A DNA stretch of 24,229 nucleotides from an uncultured Bacilli bacterium (GTDB lineage Bacteria; Bacillota_I; Bacilli_A; RF39; UBA660): positions 1 through 24,229 of the forward strand of contig CANRDQ010000019.1 of the NCBI GenBank assembly GCA_947629395.1. The letters run 5' to 3'. Positions 1 to 8,729 of the stretch are shown piece by piece. Numbering within the stretch: position 1 is the stretch's first letter; every line of letters starts with the position of its first letter. The translations under genes were made by a program, and so were the position numbers. A model generated the notes under the pieces. The model made no database searches. It was not told where the DNA came from and worked only from the letters and a program-made list of their open reading frames with translations.

Positions 1-2
1 TT

Positions 3-2540
3 GATGGTAGTGTTGTTCCAGATGCAAAAAGAATTGTGAATATTCAAAAATGTATTCGTACTAATGATATTGAAAATGTTGGACTTACTAAACGTCATTT
101 AACTTATTTTGAAATGATGGGTAACTTTTCAATTGGTGATTATTTTAAATCTGAAGCTATTGAATTTGCTTTTGAACTTTTAACTAGTAAAGATTATTTT
201 GCTGTACCAAAAGAACGTTTATATGTTACTGTCTTTCCTGATGATAATGATGCGATAAACAAATGGATTGAAGTAGGAATGGATCCTAGCCATATTGTTA
301 AATTAGAAGAAAACTATTGGGAAATAGGTCCAGGTCCTTGTGGTCCAGATAGTGAAATTTTCTTCGATAGGGGAGAGAAGTATGACCCTAAAGGAGATGC
401 TTTAGAAAAATTCAAGAAAGATGAAGATCAAGAAAGATATATTGAAATTTGGAATAATGTCTTTAGTCAATTTAATGCTGAAGAAGGAAAAGAAAGAAAA
501 TATTATAAAGAATTACCAAGTAAAAATATTGATACAGGAGCAGGACTTGAAAGATGGTGTGTTGTTTTCCAAGATGCTGATAGTCCTTTTGAAACAGATC
601 TATTCCAACCTATTATTAAAAAGTTAGAAACTATGTGTGGTATTCTTTACAACGGACAAGCTGAATTTAAAATTATTGCCGACCATATTAGAACTATTAC
701 TTTTGCTTTAAGTGATGGAGCTAATTTTGAAAATGTTGGACGTGGTTATATTGTTCGTCGTCTCTTAAGACGTGCTGTTCGTGTTGGTAAGAGATTAGGT
801 TTTGATGAACCATTTATGTATAAATTAGTTGATGTCGTAGTTGATATGATGAAACCAGTTTATCCAGAATTAGAAAAGAATAAAAATATCGTTAAAGTTC
901 AAGTTATGGATGAAGAAAAACTATTCTTAAAAACACTTGATACAGGACTTAGACGTCTTAATGAATTAGTAAAAGATAGTAATGATGGTTATATAAGTGG
1001 AGAAGATGCTTTTAAGTTATATGATACTTATGGATTCCCATTTGAACTTACAAAAGAATATTTAAATGAACTTGGTTATACTGTTTCTAAAGAAGAATTT
1101 GATAAATATATGAATATGCAACGAGAAACTGCTAGAAACAATTCTAAAACAAAAACAGCTATGGCTTCTCAAAAGAAAGTATTACTAGAATTTACTAAAC
1201 CTTCTGAATTCGTTTATGGTATCTATCGTATGAAAAGTAATGTACTTGCGATTGTATCTAAAGAAAAAATAGAAAAGAAATTAGAGCACGATGGTTATAT
1301 TATCTTAAAGAGAACTTGTTTTTATGCTGAAAGTGGAGGACAAGTTAGTGATACAGGTATGATTGTTGGTAAAAACTTTAAAGCTCGTGTTTTAGATGTC
1401 TTTAAAGGACCAAATGGTCAACATATTCATAAAGTTAAACTTTTAGATGGTGTTATTAGTGAAAATGATGATTGTGAAGTTGTTATTGATAAAGAAAGAA
1501 GAAAGATGATTGAAGCTAACCACAGTAGTGTGCATTTACTTCAATATGCTCTTAGAAGTTTAATATCTGATTCTATTCATCAAGCTGGAAGTTATGTTGA
1601 TAATGATAAACTTCGTTTTGACTTTGCTTATGCTGGTCAAATGACAGATGAAAAAATAATTGCCGTAGAACAAAAAGTTAATGATTTAATCAAAAGAGGT
1701 ATTATTGTTTCAACAGAAGTTTTACCAATTGAAAAAGCTAAAGAATTAGGAGCACTTGCTTTATTTGATGAAAAATATTCTTCTATTGTTCGTGTAGTTA
1801 AAATGGATAAATCAATTGAGTTATGTGGTGGAACTCATATCGCTAATACTAAAGATATTAAGAACTTTGCTATATACTCTTGTGAATCTAAAGGAAGTAA
1901 TGTTTACCGAATAGAAGCTGCTACTGGTCAAAAAGCAGAAACAACTTTACTTGAAGTTATTAAGCCTTACAATGATGAAAAAGTTAAATTACTTATGAAA
2001 GCTAAAACTATTATGGAAGAAGCTAAAAAAGAGAATATTCCATTAAATTTTGATATTGATATTGATCATGATAAACCAATAGGTTATGAAAGTATTATTA
2101 AAGAAAGAAATGAACTTGAATATGTTCAAAATGAAGTAAGATCTTTAGAAAAAGAATTCTTTGATAAACGTCAACAAAAAGCCTTAAATAATATTGATAA
2201 TTATCGTAATAAAATGCAAGAAGCAAATGGTATTAAATATTTAATTATGCCAGTAGAAAAGCAAGATGCTAATTTACTTAAAGCTATTGCTGATAATTTA
2301 TCTAAAGATGGAAAGAGTTTAATTTTCTTTGCTAATATTAAAGATAATAACAGTCTTAACTTTATTTGTAAGAGTACCTGTGATATTAATGCGGGATTAC
2401 TTGTTAAGAATGTTTCCATCAAAACAGATGGTAATGGTGGAGGAAGTGCTACTTTTGCTCAAGGTGGAGGAAAAGACGCTAAAGGTTTAACTGAAATTCT
2501 TAAATATATTGAGGAAGTAATTAAGGGTTATGAAGAATAA
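3..2540 (+). CDS. alaS: Alanine--tRNA ligase, 5' end missing
   Basis: Alanyl-tRNA synthetase charges tRNA-Ala in the cytoplasm and hydrolyses mischarged Ser/Gly-tRNA-Ala. The frame is open to the left edge: codons from base 3 read DGSVVPDAKR and run on without a break, so the GTG at 36 is internal and roughly 35 N-terminal residues lie outside the window. Seen in order: class II catalytic core (ENVGLTKRH, FEMMGNFSIGDYF, then GPCGPDSEIFFD and DTGAGLERW near 330-560), the RRLLRRAVR helix near 757-782, the editing domain with its metal site (NHSSVH at 1518-1535 and CGGTH at 1824-1838), and the C-terminal C-Ala domain with GGGSATFAQGGG near 2437-2472. Every expected domain is present, so the enzyme is probably functional. 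The last 11 bases overlap holA, suggesting co-transcription. Confidence 0.97.
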   Translation, partial: DGSVVPDAKRIVNIQKCIRTNDIENVGLTKRHLTYFEMMGNFSIGDYFKSEAIEFAFELLTSKDYFAVPKERLYVTVFPDDNDAINKWIEVGMDPSHIVKLEENYWEIGPGPCGPDSEIFFDRGEKYDPKGDALEKFKKDEDQERYIEIWNNVFSQFNAEEGKERKYYKELPSKNIDTGAGLERWCVVFQDADSPFETDLFQPIIKKLETMCGILYNGQAEFKIIADHIRTITFALSDGANFENVGRGYIVRRLLRRAVRVGKRLGFDEPFMYKLVDVVVDMMKPVYPELEKNKNIVKVQVMDEEKLFLKTLDTGLRRLNELVKDSNDGYISGEDAFKLYDTYGFPFELTKEYLNELGYTVSKEEFDKYMNMQRETARNNSKTKTAMASQKKVLLEFTKPSEFVYGIYRMKSNVLAIVSKEKIEKKLEHDGYIILKRTCFYAESGGQVSDTGMIVGKNFKARVLDVFKGPNGQHIHKVKLLDGVISENDDCEVVIDKERRKMIEANHSSVHLLQYALRSLISDSIHQAGSYVDNDKLRFDFAYAGQMTDEKIIAVEQKVNDLIKRGIIVSTEVLPIEKAKELGALALFDEKYSSIVRVVKMDKSIELCGGTHIANTKDIKNFAIYSCESKGSNVYRIEAATGQKAETTLLEVIKPYNDEKVKLLMKAKTIMEEAKKENIPLNFDIDIDHDKPIGYESIIKERNELEYVQNEVRSLEKEFFDKRQQKALNNIDNYRNKMQEANGIKYLIMPVEKQDANLLKAIADNLSKDGKSLIFFANIKDNNSLNFICKSTCDINAGLLVKNVSIKTDGNGGGSATFAQGGGKDAKGLTEILKYIEEVIKGYEE

Positions 2541-3477
2541 TTATCTTATAGAGTCAGAAGATTTTGTTACTATAGATTCTTCAATTAAAAAAATTATTAA
2601 AGATACTAATTTTGAAAACGAAGTTATAAATACTTATGATTTAGAAGAAAATCTATTAGAACAAGTTTTAGAGGATTTAGATACTTATTCTTTCTTGTCC
2701 CCTAAAAAAGTTATTATTATAAAAAATGCTTTATTTTTAGAGACAAGTAGTAAAATAAAGTTTAAAGATGAAGAGATAGATCATTTACTTAGATATATAG
2801 ATAATCCTAGTTCTGATGTTTTATTAATTATTTGTTGTAAAAAGCTAGATGTTAGAAAAAAAATAAGTAAAGAATTAAAGAAAAAACTAAATATTATTAA
2901 AACAACACTTACACCTCAAGATGTAATAAATGAAGAATTAAAAGACTACAAAATTTCTTTTCAAGCTAAAACTTTATTAATGGATTATACTAATGAAAAT
3001 ATTAGTTTATTACAAAAAGAATGTGAAAAGTTAAAGTTATATAAACTTGAAGAAAAAGAGATAACTTATGATGATGTTAAACAACTAGTTTTTAAGATTA
3101 AAAAAGATAATGATAAACTTCTATTTGATTTAATTAATTATATGGTTATTAAAGATAAGAAAAATGCTTTTAAAACTTATCTTACTCTAATAGATGGAGA
3201 TTTAGAGCCATTATCAATTATTGCTTTATTAGAAAGCCAATTAAGACTTATCTATCAAATTTTACTAGCCAAAGAAGATCATTATTCTACTAAAGAGTTG
3301 TCTGATATGTTAAAAGTACATTCCTTTAGAATAGAAAAAAGTATTCCTTTAACTAGACATTTTACTAAAAAAGAATTAGAAAGAATGATTTGCGATTTAG
3401 CCAAATTAGATTTACAAATAAAATCAGGAGAAAAAGACTCACATTTAGGATTTAAATTATTCCTAATAAACTTGTAA
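2530..3477 (+). CDS. holA: DNA polymerase III subunit delta
   Basis: HolA (delta) opens the beta sliding clamp as part of the clamp-loader complex at the replication fork. The 315-residue length fits the family. The N-terminal third looks like the degenerate nucleotide-binding domain (YLIESEDF start, then SPKKVIIIKNALFLE near residues 58-72 and the segment SSDVLLIICCKKLD near 94-107). It is followed by an alpha-helical lid and collar region with the typical SLLQKECEKLKLY and PLSIIALLESQLRLIYQ motifs. ATG at 2530 sits inside the end of alaS, with AAGGG about 3 bases upstream and a GAGGAAG further up, so translation is probably coupled to alaS. The family is weakly conserved in sequence; the assignment rests on the spaced motifs and length. 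Neighbouring alaS-holA is not the usual Bacillus order. Confidence 0.88.
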   Translation: MKNNYLIESEDFVTIDSSIKKIIKDTNFENEVINTYDLEENLLEQVLEDLDTYSFLSPKKVIIIKNALFLETSSKIKFKDEEIDHLLRYIDNPSSDVLLIICCKKLDVRKKISKELKKKLNIIKTTLTPQDVINEELKDYKISFQAKTLLMDYTNENISLLQKECEKLKLYKLEEKEITYDDVKQLVFKIKKDNDKLLFDLINYMVIKDKKNAFKTYLTLIDGDLEPLSIIALLESQLRLIYQILLAKEDHYSTKELSDMLKVHSFRIEKSIPLTRHFTKKELERMICDLAKLDLQIKSGEKDSHLGFKLFLINL

Positions 3478-3500
3478 TTTTTCTAATTTTGTGGTATAAT
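3472..3500 (+). promoter_or_regulatory. Sigma-A-type promoter for the 3531 operon
   Basis: TTGTAA (3472-3477), a 17-base spacer and TATAAT (3495-3500) with a TGG extended -10 motif directly before it. The -35 box overlaps the holA stop codon. The predicted start near 3507 is just upstream of the AAGGAAGGG ribosome binding site (3512-3520). Confidence 0.75.
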
Positions 3501-3530
3501 TAGCAATCTATAAGGAAGGGATTAAAAAAA

Positions 3531-4007
3531 TTGAAAGATATTGATTGTTATGCAGTTGAAATAAAAATAATGAATGATAAAATTGCAGAGTGTGAAAAGA
3601 ATATTGAAGGGATAAAAAAGAGATTTGATCCTCAAGTTGAGAAGTGTCATCAGATTACTAAAGAATTAGAGGTTTTAAATATCTTTAAGAATAATCTTGA
3701 GAGAGAATGTGAAGATAGAAAACGTATGTTAAAACAGGCTCAAGAACAAGCAGAAAAAGAAGCTCTTCAAAAAGAAATAGCTAGTAAACAACAAACTTTA
3801 GATGGAATAATGAAAAGAAAGTTTGAATTACATGCTGAAAAGAAAATGGAAGATATTAAAGCCGTAGAAATAAAATTTGAATTAGATAATAATTATGAAT
3901 TAATTTCTATGCTTAATGCTGAAAAATGGAAAATATATCAAATTATTCCTGAAAAAGAATTAAATGGTTATGAAATCAAAGAAGAAAAGAAAGGTAGTAA
4001 AAAATAG
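3531..4007 (+). CDS. Unknown coiled-coil protein (158 aa)
   Basis: I do not recognise a family. The 158-residue product is highly charged and mostly helical. Residues about 10-105 have the Glu/Lys/Gln-rich heptad character of a coiled coil, including the segment QAQEQAEKEALQKE, and no membrane span or signal peptide is visible. The start is TTG at 3531: a strong AAGGAAGGG lies 10 bases upstream and no ATG or GTG in frame fits it. A well-formed promoter (3472-3500) belongs to it. It is followed after 8 bases by a pentapeptide-repeat gene, so the two are almost certainly one transcript ending at the hairpin 5325-5357. A stretch of 21 bases encoding the EQAEKEA segment recurs exactly in that neighbour, suggesting shared coiled-coil material. 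A structural or scaffold role for the pair is a guess. Confidence 0.8.
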   Translation: MKDIDCYAVEIKIMNDKIAECEKNIEGIKKRFDPQVEKCHQITKELEVLNIFKNNLERECEDRKRMLKQAQEQAEKEALQKEIASKQQTLDGIMKRKFELHAEKKMEDIKAVEIKFELDNNYELISMLNAEKWKIYQIIPEKELNGYEIKEEKKGSKK

Positions 4008-4015
4008 GAAATAAA

Positions 4016-5326
4016 ATGAATAATGGAATACAAGTAATAGATGATAATCAATTTTTATATCATATTATGTCTAAAAAAGTTGTCTATTTTGATAACGAAT
4101 TACAAAGAGAATTTAGAAAGTTTACTGAAGGTGTACCTGGAAATTTTGTATATAATAATACTATTTGCTTTAAGAGAAATTCTGATAAAGAAGAAGATTA
4201 TGCTTACTTAAGTACTTCTGTTAATCCTAAAACTAGATATGTTTATTATTATGGTGCTAAAACACCTTTAAATCCTGAACACCATTTAAATGATGAAATT
4301 TGGAATAATAGTCTAAAAGATAAAATTGTTCCAAATAAAGAAAATGCTAGTATTGAAGACATTATGCATCTATATCAATATAATTGTCATGTGGCAGCTG
4401 AAAATGGACGTTATTTAAGTGAAGTTACTAATACTGTAAAATTAGATAATGGTATGTTTGTTGATTTCAACTTAAATGTATCTGAACAAGATTTTAAAGC
4501 AGGAAAGTTTAATCATGAAAATATTGTAATTAGAGTTATGGGAAAAGATGGTCTTTTATATGATTGGTTAGCACCAAATGAATATGTAAGAGAACTAAAT
4601 ATAGGTGGACCTTATATCTATGATTTTAAAAAGTTCTTTAATTATCAGACCAATGTTAAATGTATAGAAGATATGCTTCAAGATGAAGAAAGACTTATGG
4701 AACTTAATCAAACTAAAGCTGAAAAAACTAATTATGTAGAAGAGAAAAGAAGTAAGTTATTACCACCTAAACCATTTGTTAGAACTGTTTTAAAAGTACC
4801 AGAAGAATGTATTTCTAAAGAAGAAAGAGAACAAGCAGAAAAAGAAGCTTTCAGCCAAATGGGATTAAATCTACGAAAGAGTGTTCAAGAAATGAAAGAA
4901 CCAGGTTCTACTTCAGTTCCTACTACTAATAAATTAAAAGTACCACAAGAATACTTAATTGAAAGTACTGAATATGGTTATAAGAAGATAAAAGATAAAT
5001 TTAAAGATTATTTATATAACTTTGATTTATCAGATGTAGATTTTACTAATGTTGATGTTAGAGGAGTTAACTTTAAGAATTGTAATGTTACTCTTTTAAA
5101 TCCTCAAACAGTATATATGAAGGATTTATCAGGAGCTGATTTTTCTAAAGATGAAGATACTAAACAAAATGTAGTCTTTGGAGTATATGCTGATTTTGAA
5201 GGAGTTAATATTAGTGGAGCTAAGTTCTCTGGATTAGAACATGAAAATATCAATTTTGAAGGTTCTATAAAAGATGATAAAACAGTCTTACCTGGAGAAG
5301 TTGATGTAATTCATAAAAATAAATAA
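4016..5326 (+). CDS. Unknown protein with C-terminal pentapeptide repeats
   Basis: A 436-residue cytoplasmic-looking protein without signal peptide or membrane segments. Residues about 1-210 form an unrecognised globular region (YNFVYNNT-, YYYGAKTPLNPE- and GGPYIYDFKKFFNY-like segments). Residues 220-290 are charged and probably coiled coil. From about residue 333 come degenerate pentapeptide repeats, with units such as NFDLS, DVDFT, NVDVR, GVNFK, then DLSGADFS and ADFEGVNISGAKFSG, which normally fold into a right-handed beta helix. ATG at 4016 follows AGGAAAT. It lies 8 bases after the coiled-coil gene and ends at a strong terminator, so the two form a bicistronic unit. Pentapeptide-repeat proteins have varied roles, including gyrase mimics and scaffolds. 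Nothing here identifies which, and the N-terminal domain is the part that would decide. Confidence 0.82.
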   Translation: MNNGIQVIDDNQFLYHIMSKKVVYFDNELQREFRKFTEGVPGNFVYNNTICFKRNSDKEEDYAYLSTSVNPKTRYVYYYGAKTPLNPEHHLNDEIWNNSLKDKIVPNKENASIEDIMHLYQYNCHVAAENGRYLSEVTNTVKLDNGMFVDFNLNVSEQDFKAGKFNHENIVIRVMGKDGLLYDWLAPNEYVRELNIGGPYIYDFKKFFNYQTNVKCIEDMLQDEERLMELNQTKAEKTNYVEEKRSKLLPPKPFVRTVLKVPEECISKEEREQAEKEAFSQMGLNLRKSVQEMKEPGSTSVPTTNKLKVPQEYLIESTEYGYKKIKDKFKDYLYNFDLSDVDFTNVDVRGVNFKNCNVTLLNPQTVYMKDLSGADFSKDEDTKQNVVFGVYADFEGVNISGAKFSGLEHENINFEGSIKDDKTVLPGEVDVIHKNK

Positions 5327-5357
5327 AATCTATAGTTCGTTTTGAACTATAGATTTT
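5325..5357. terminator. Bidirectional terminator between the 4016 gene and rarA
   Basis: A perfect 14-bp inverted repeat AAAATCTATAGTTC / GAACTATAGATTTT with a GTTTT loop, followed by T residues on the plus strand and by an A/T-rich tract on the other side. It touches the stop codons of both convergent genes, so it can end transcription from both sides. Confidence 0.88.
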
Positions 5358-6581
5358 TTATTTGTCTTGTTGTTTTAATTTTTCTATCTTTTCATATATA
5401 GTAGCTAGTTTTTCTTCATAACCAGCTGTTTTAGGATGATAATATTTCTTATTTTTAATCTTATCTGGTAAATATTGTTGGATGACATAACTACCAGGAT
5501 AATTATGAGGGTATTTATAGTCCTCTGAGGTTGTTTTTATATGATTAGGTACATTTCCTACTGAACCATTCTCAATGTCCTCTATAGCCTCATCTAAAGC
5601 TATATGAGCGGTATTTGATTTAGGTGATAAAGCCATTTCAGCTACCATAGTGCCAAGAGGAATTCTAGCTTCAGGAAGTCCTACTAATTCACAAGCTTGA
5701 ATAGTAGCCATAACTTTCGGACCAATAGAAGGATTAGCAAGTCCAATATCTTCATAAGCAATAACAGTCATTCTTCTATAAATAGAATCTAGATCACCTT
5801 GAACTATAAGTCTAGCTAAATAGTGTAGGGCAGCATCAACATCACTACCACGAATAGATTTTTGAAAAGCACTAAGTACATCATAATGTCCATCACTATT
5901 TTTATCACTAAAGAAAACAGGTTTAGCATTAATAGTTTTAATAACATCAACAGTTATATGTTTATCATTAGTCGCATAAGCAGATAATTCTAATAAATTA
6001 TAAGCATATCTTAAATCATTACCTGAAAGTTTAGCTATATAAGTAGTAACATCTTTATCAACTTTATAATCTTTAAATAAATCATCTTTTAAAGCTCTTT
6101 TTAATCCTGTAATAATATCTTCAGTTTCTAATTCTTTAAGTTCAAATAAATGACAACGACTTCTAATAGCAGGATTAATCGCATGATAAGGATTAGCAGT
6201 AGTCATTCCTATTAAAGTAATTGTACCATTTTCTAGTTGAGGTAATAATAAATCTTGTTTATCTTTATTAAGACGATGTATTTCATCCATTATTAAGACT
6301 AAACCACCATACATTTTAGCTTCTTCAACTACAATATCAAAATCTTTTTTACTATGAATAGTCGCATTTAAAAAACGATAATGAACATCTAATTCTTTAA
6401 CAATTGCGTTGGCGATAGATGTTTTCCCAATACCAGGTTTTCCATATAAAATCATCGAAAATACTTTTTTATTTTTAACTAAATTTGATAGTATTTTTCC
6501 CTTACCAACTAATTCCTTTTGTCCAATTACTTCTTTTAGACAAGTTGGCGCTAATCTCAATGCTAAAGGTTTATTATCCAT
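5358..6581 (-). CDS. rarA: Replication-associated recombination protein A (AAA+ ATPase)
   Basis: RarA/MgsA is a tetrameric AAA+ ATPase, related to clamp loaders and WRNIP1, that acts at stalled replication forks. The 407 residues show Walker A GKPGIGKTS at 47-55, Walker B LVLIMDE at 94-100, a sensor segment GTITLIGMTTANP, and an arginine-finger region NPAIRSRC. They are followed by the family's C-terminal tetramerisation domain (RGSDVDAALHYLARL, RRMTVIAYEDIGLANP). Length and motif order are normal for the family. ATG at 6581 is preceded by GGTGAT. The gene has its own promoter back-to-back with that of xerD. In Bacillus subtilis the equivalent gene (yrvN) lies near mnmA and recD2, which are also in this window. 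Confidence 0.95.
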   Translation of the reverse strand: MDNKPLALRLAPTCLKEVIGQKELVGKGKILSNLVKNKKVFSMILYGKPGIGKTSIANAIVKELDVHYRFLNATIHSKKDFDIVVEEAKMYGGLVLIMDEIHRLNKDKQDLLLPQLENGTITLIGMTTANPYHAINPAIRSRCHLFELKELETEDIITGLKRALKDDLFKDYKVDKDVTTYIAKLSGNDLRYAYNLLELSAYATNDKHITVDVIKTINAKPVFFSDKNSDGHYDVLSAFQKSIRGSDVDAALHYLARLIVQGDLDSIYRRMTVIAYEDIGLANPSIGPKVMATIQACELVGLPEARIPLGTMVAEMALSPKSNTAHIALDEAIEDIENGSVGNVPNHIKTTSEDYKYPHNYPGSYVIQQYLPDKIKNKKYYHPKTAGYEEKLATIYEKIEKLKQQDK

Positions 6582-6598
6582 AATTAATCACCACTTTA

Positions 6599-6627
6599 AT
6601 TTTACCAAATAAATGTTTGTTTGTCTA
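6599..6627 (-). promoter_or_regulatory. rarA promoter
   Basis: On the minus strand: TAGACA (6622-6627), 17-base spacer, TAAAAT (6599-6604) with a TGG extended -10. The predicted start, near 6592, lies at the ribosome binding site, giving a leader of about 11 bases. Its -35 overlaps that of xerD. Confidence 0.65.
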
Positions 6628-6649
6628 ATTATGATATTTTTGATAAAAT
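6621..6649 (+). promoter_or_regulatory. xerD promoter
   Basis: TTGTCT (6621-6626), 17-base spacer, TAAAAT (6644-6649) with a TGA extended -10. The predicted start near 6656 leaves about 10 bases before the ATG at 6666. The existence of this promoter argues against an upstream TTG start at 6621. Confidence 0.6.
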
Positions 6650-6665
6650 ATATTTGGTGATAGAA

Positions 6666-7583
6666 ATGAAATTAGATAGTGCTTTAGAAGATTTTATTAA
6701 TTATTGCTATTTTGAAAAAGGTCTTTCTGATAATACTCGTAGTGCTTATAGAAATGATTTACAAATTTATATTGAATTTCTATTAAAAAAACATATTGAT
6801 AATATAAAGAATGTTACTATAGAGGATATAGAATCATTTTTAAAAGAAAGAAATAAAATAGGGGATTCAACTACTACTATTGCCCATAAATTAACATCTA
6901 TTAAAAACTTCCATCGTTATTTATTTAAAGAGGGTGTAGTAAAGAAAGATGTTAGTTTAAGTATTGCTAGACCTAAAAGTAAAAAGAGTATTCCTGATGC
7001 TTTAAGTCTTGATGAGGTTGATATACTGTTAGATATCCCTCTTAATACCGTATTTGACTATCGAAATAAAGCTATGTTAGAATTAATGTACGGTTCAGGT
7101 CTTAGAGTTTCTGAATTAGTCAGTTTAAAAGTATTTGATATTGATACTATAAACTATGTAATTAGAGTTACAGGAAAAGGTAGTAAAGATCGTTTTATTC
7201 CTCTAGGGGAATATAGTATGCACTATTTAAATCTTTATTTAGAAAGAAGAAATGAATTATTAAAGAAAGATGTTACTGATGCTTTATTTTTAAATAATCA
7301 TGGTAAACCTATTACTAGACAAGGATTCTTTAAAAACTTAAAAAACATCTTAAGACAAAAAGGTTTAAATGAGAATATTCATCCTCATACCTTAAGACAT
7401 AGTTTTGCCACTCACCTATTAAATAGAGGGGCTGACTTACGTAGTATACAAGAAATGTTAGGACATAGTGATATATCAACTACTAAAATATATACTCATG
7501 TAACTACAGAAAAAGTAAGACATGATTATGAAGAATATCATCCTCGTAATCATAAAGTAAGGAGTGAAAAAGATGAAATTTAA
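6666..7583 (+). CDS. xerD: Site-specific tyrosine recombinase XerD
   Basis: Tyrosine recombinase that, with a partner Xer protein, resolves chromosome dimers at dif. The 305 residues split into an N-terminal SAM-like core-binding domain (about 1-100) and a catalytic domain carrying the full residue set: Arg147 in GSGLR, Lys171/Lys174 in GKGSKD, His241 and Arg244 in HPHTLRH, His267 in LGHSD and the nucleophile Tyr276 in KIYTHV. I chose ATG 6666 because GGTGATAG lies just upstream. A TTG at 6621 would add 15 residues (MSNYDIFDK...) absent from the family and would lie in the promoter. XerD rather than XerC is inferred from its overlap with deoB, an order shared with ripX-drm of Bacillus subtilis. 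No dif site is visible here. The end overlaps deoB by 11 bases. Confidence 0.93.
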   Translation: MKLDSALEDFINYCYFEKGLSDNTRSAYRNDLQIYIEFLLKKHIDNIKNVTIEDIESFLKERNKIGDSTTTIAHKLTSIKNFHRYLFKEGVVKKDVSLSIARPKSKKSIPDALSLDEVDILLDIPLNTVFDYRNKAMLELMYGSGLRVSELVSLKVFDIDTINYVIRVTGKGSKDRFIPLGEYSMHYLNLYLERRNELLKKDVTDALFLNNHGKPITRQGFFKNLKNILRQKGLNENIHPHTLRHSFATHLLNRGADLRSIQEMLGHSDISTTKIYTHVTTEKVRHDYEEYHPRNHKVRSEKDEI

Positions 7584-8727
7584 AAGAGTTTTTTTAATCG
7601 TATTAGATTCTCTTGGAATAGATCAAAATGAAAGTATAAACCAAGAATTAGGAGTTAATCCTTTAGAAAGTATTGTAAAAGAACATGATTTATTTATACC
7701 TAACTTAAAAAAGATAGGCTTCCTTAATACTTTAAGTTTAAAAAATGATAATAATGTAGATGCCTATTATACATTTGCGAAACAAAAGAATGCTGGAAAA
7801 GATACTATAAATAGTCATTATGAGATGATGGGTATTTCTTCTAATATTCCTTTTAAAACTTTTAATCAAGGCTTTCCAATAGATTTATTAACAGAAATAG
7901 GAAAAGTTACAGGAAGAAGAATAATTGGTAATAAATTCTGTGCTGATGATTCTATTTTAAATGAACTAGGAGAACGTCAAATAAATTATGGAGCATTACT
8001 TGTTTATACTAAAGCAAACTCTGATTTAAGAATCGCAGCTCATGAAGATATAATTCCGGCTGGTCTTTTATATGAATATTGTGAAAAAATTAGAGCTATT
8101 ACTATTAGAGAAGACTGGAGAGTAGGGAGAGTAATTGCTCGTCCATTTACAGGTACACCAGGACATTTTAGATTTAATAAAGCTGCTAGAAAAGATTATA
8201 CTGTAAAACCTCCAGAAACATCTGTTTTAGACATTTTAAATGCGAATAAGTATAATGTTATTGCTATTGGTAAAAGCAATTATATATTTGATGGACAAGG
8301 TATTAATAAACAAATTAAATCTAGTAGTAATATGGAAACAATTAATAAACTTACTGATATAATGGATAAATCATTTACAGGACTTTGTATTGCAGATTTA
8401 TCAGATTTTGATAATGCTTTAGGTCAAAAAAGTGTTGAGAATGTTGTTAAAGGTATTGAAGAACTAGATGTAGAAATACCTATGATGTTAAATAAATTAA
8501 CTACAGACGATTTACTTATTCTTACTTTTGATTTAGGACATGAAAGTATATCGCAAAGTAGTGAACCTCAAGAAACGGCTCAAGTTATACTTTATAGTAG
8601 AAACTTTAAAGAGCCAAAAGCCTTAAAACCATTTGATACTTTAGCAGATATAGGTGCTACTATCGCAGATAACTTTGATGTTCAAAGACCAAATATAGGT
8701 ACAAGTATTTTAGATAAGTTAAAATAA
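7573..8727 (+). CDS. deoB: Phosphopentomutase-like protein, metal ligands altered
   Basis: The sequence is clearly of the DeoB family (alkaline phosphatase superfamily; normally interconverts ribose 1- and 5-phosphate using two Mn ions). 384 residues align end to end: VFLIVLDSLG with Asp12, GKDTINSHYEMMG with Thr78, IAAHEDIIP, VGRVIARPFTG, SDFD with Asp280, and LADIGATIADNF near the end. Against the Bacillus cereus enzyme as I recall it (Asp13, Thr85, Asp156, Asp286, His291, Asp327, His328, His339), the Asp and Thr residues are mostly kept. Asp156 is Asn149, however, and all three histidines are replaced: Gln285, Leu321 and Pro332. The usual DHGND...DHTRE signature reads DLGHE...EPQET. It may be a pseudoenzyme or have another substrate or metal. 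ATG 7573 is preferred over GTG 7564, which overlaps the AAGGAG site. It overlaps xerD. Confidence 0.85.
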   Translation: MKFKRVFLIVLDSLGIDQNESINQELGVNPLESIVKEHDLFIPNLKKIGFLNTLSLKNDNNVDAYYTFAKQKNAGKDTINSHYEMMGISSNIPFKTFNQGFPIDLLTEIGKVTGRRIIGNKFCADDSILNELGERQINYGALLVYTKANSDLRIAAHEDIIPAGLLYEYCEKIRAITIREDWRVGRVIARPFTGTPGHFRFNKAARKDYTVKPPETSVLDILNANKYNVIAIGKSNYIFDGQGINKQIKSSSNMETINKLTDIMDKSFTGLCIADLSDFDNALGQKSVENVVKGIEELDVEIPMMLNKLTTDDLLILTFDLGHESISQSSEPQETAQVILYSRNFKEPKALKPFDTLADIGATIADNFDVQRPNIGTSILDKLK

Positions 8728-8729
8728 AA

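Noticed and set aside
36..38. GTG at 36 as the start of alaS
   Set aside because: The frame is open to the left edge and the codons before it are family-like, so the gene begins outside the window.
2201..2422. Short frames opposite or inside alaS, rarA, xseB, mtaB and the Mbeg1-like gene
   Set aside because: They lie wholly inside strongly conserved genes, have no ribosome binding sites and read as shadow frames.
6621..6665. N-terminal extension of XerD from TTG 6621
   Set aside because: The 15 extra residues are not family-like, no ribosome binding site precedes them and the segment is occupied by the promoter.
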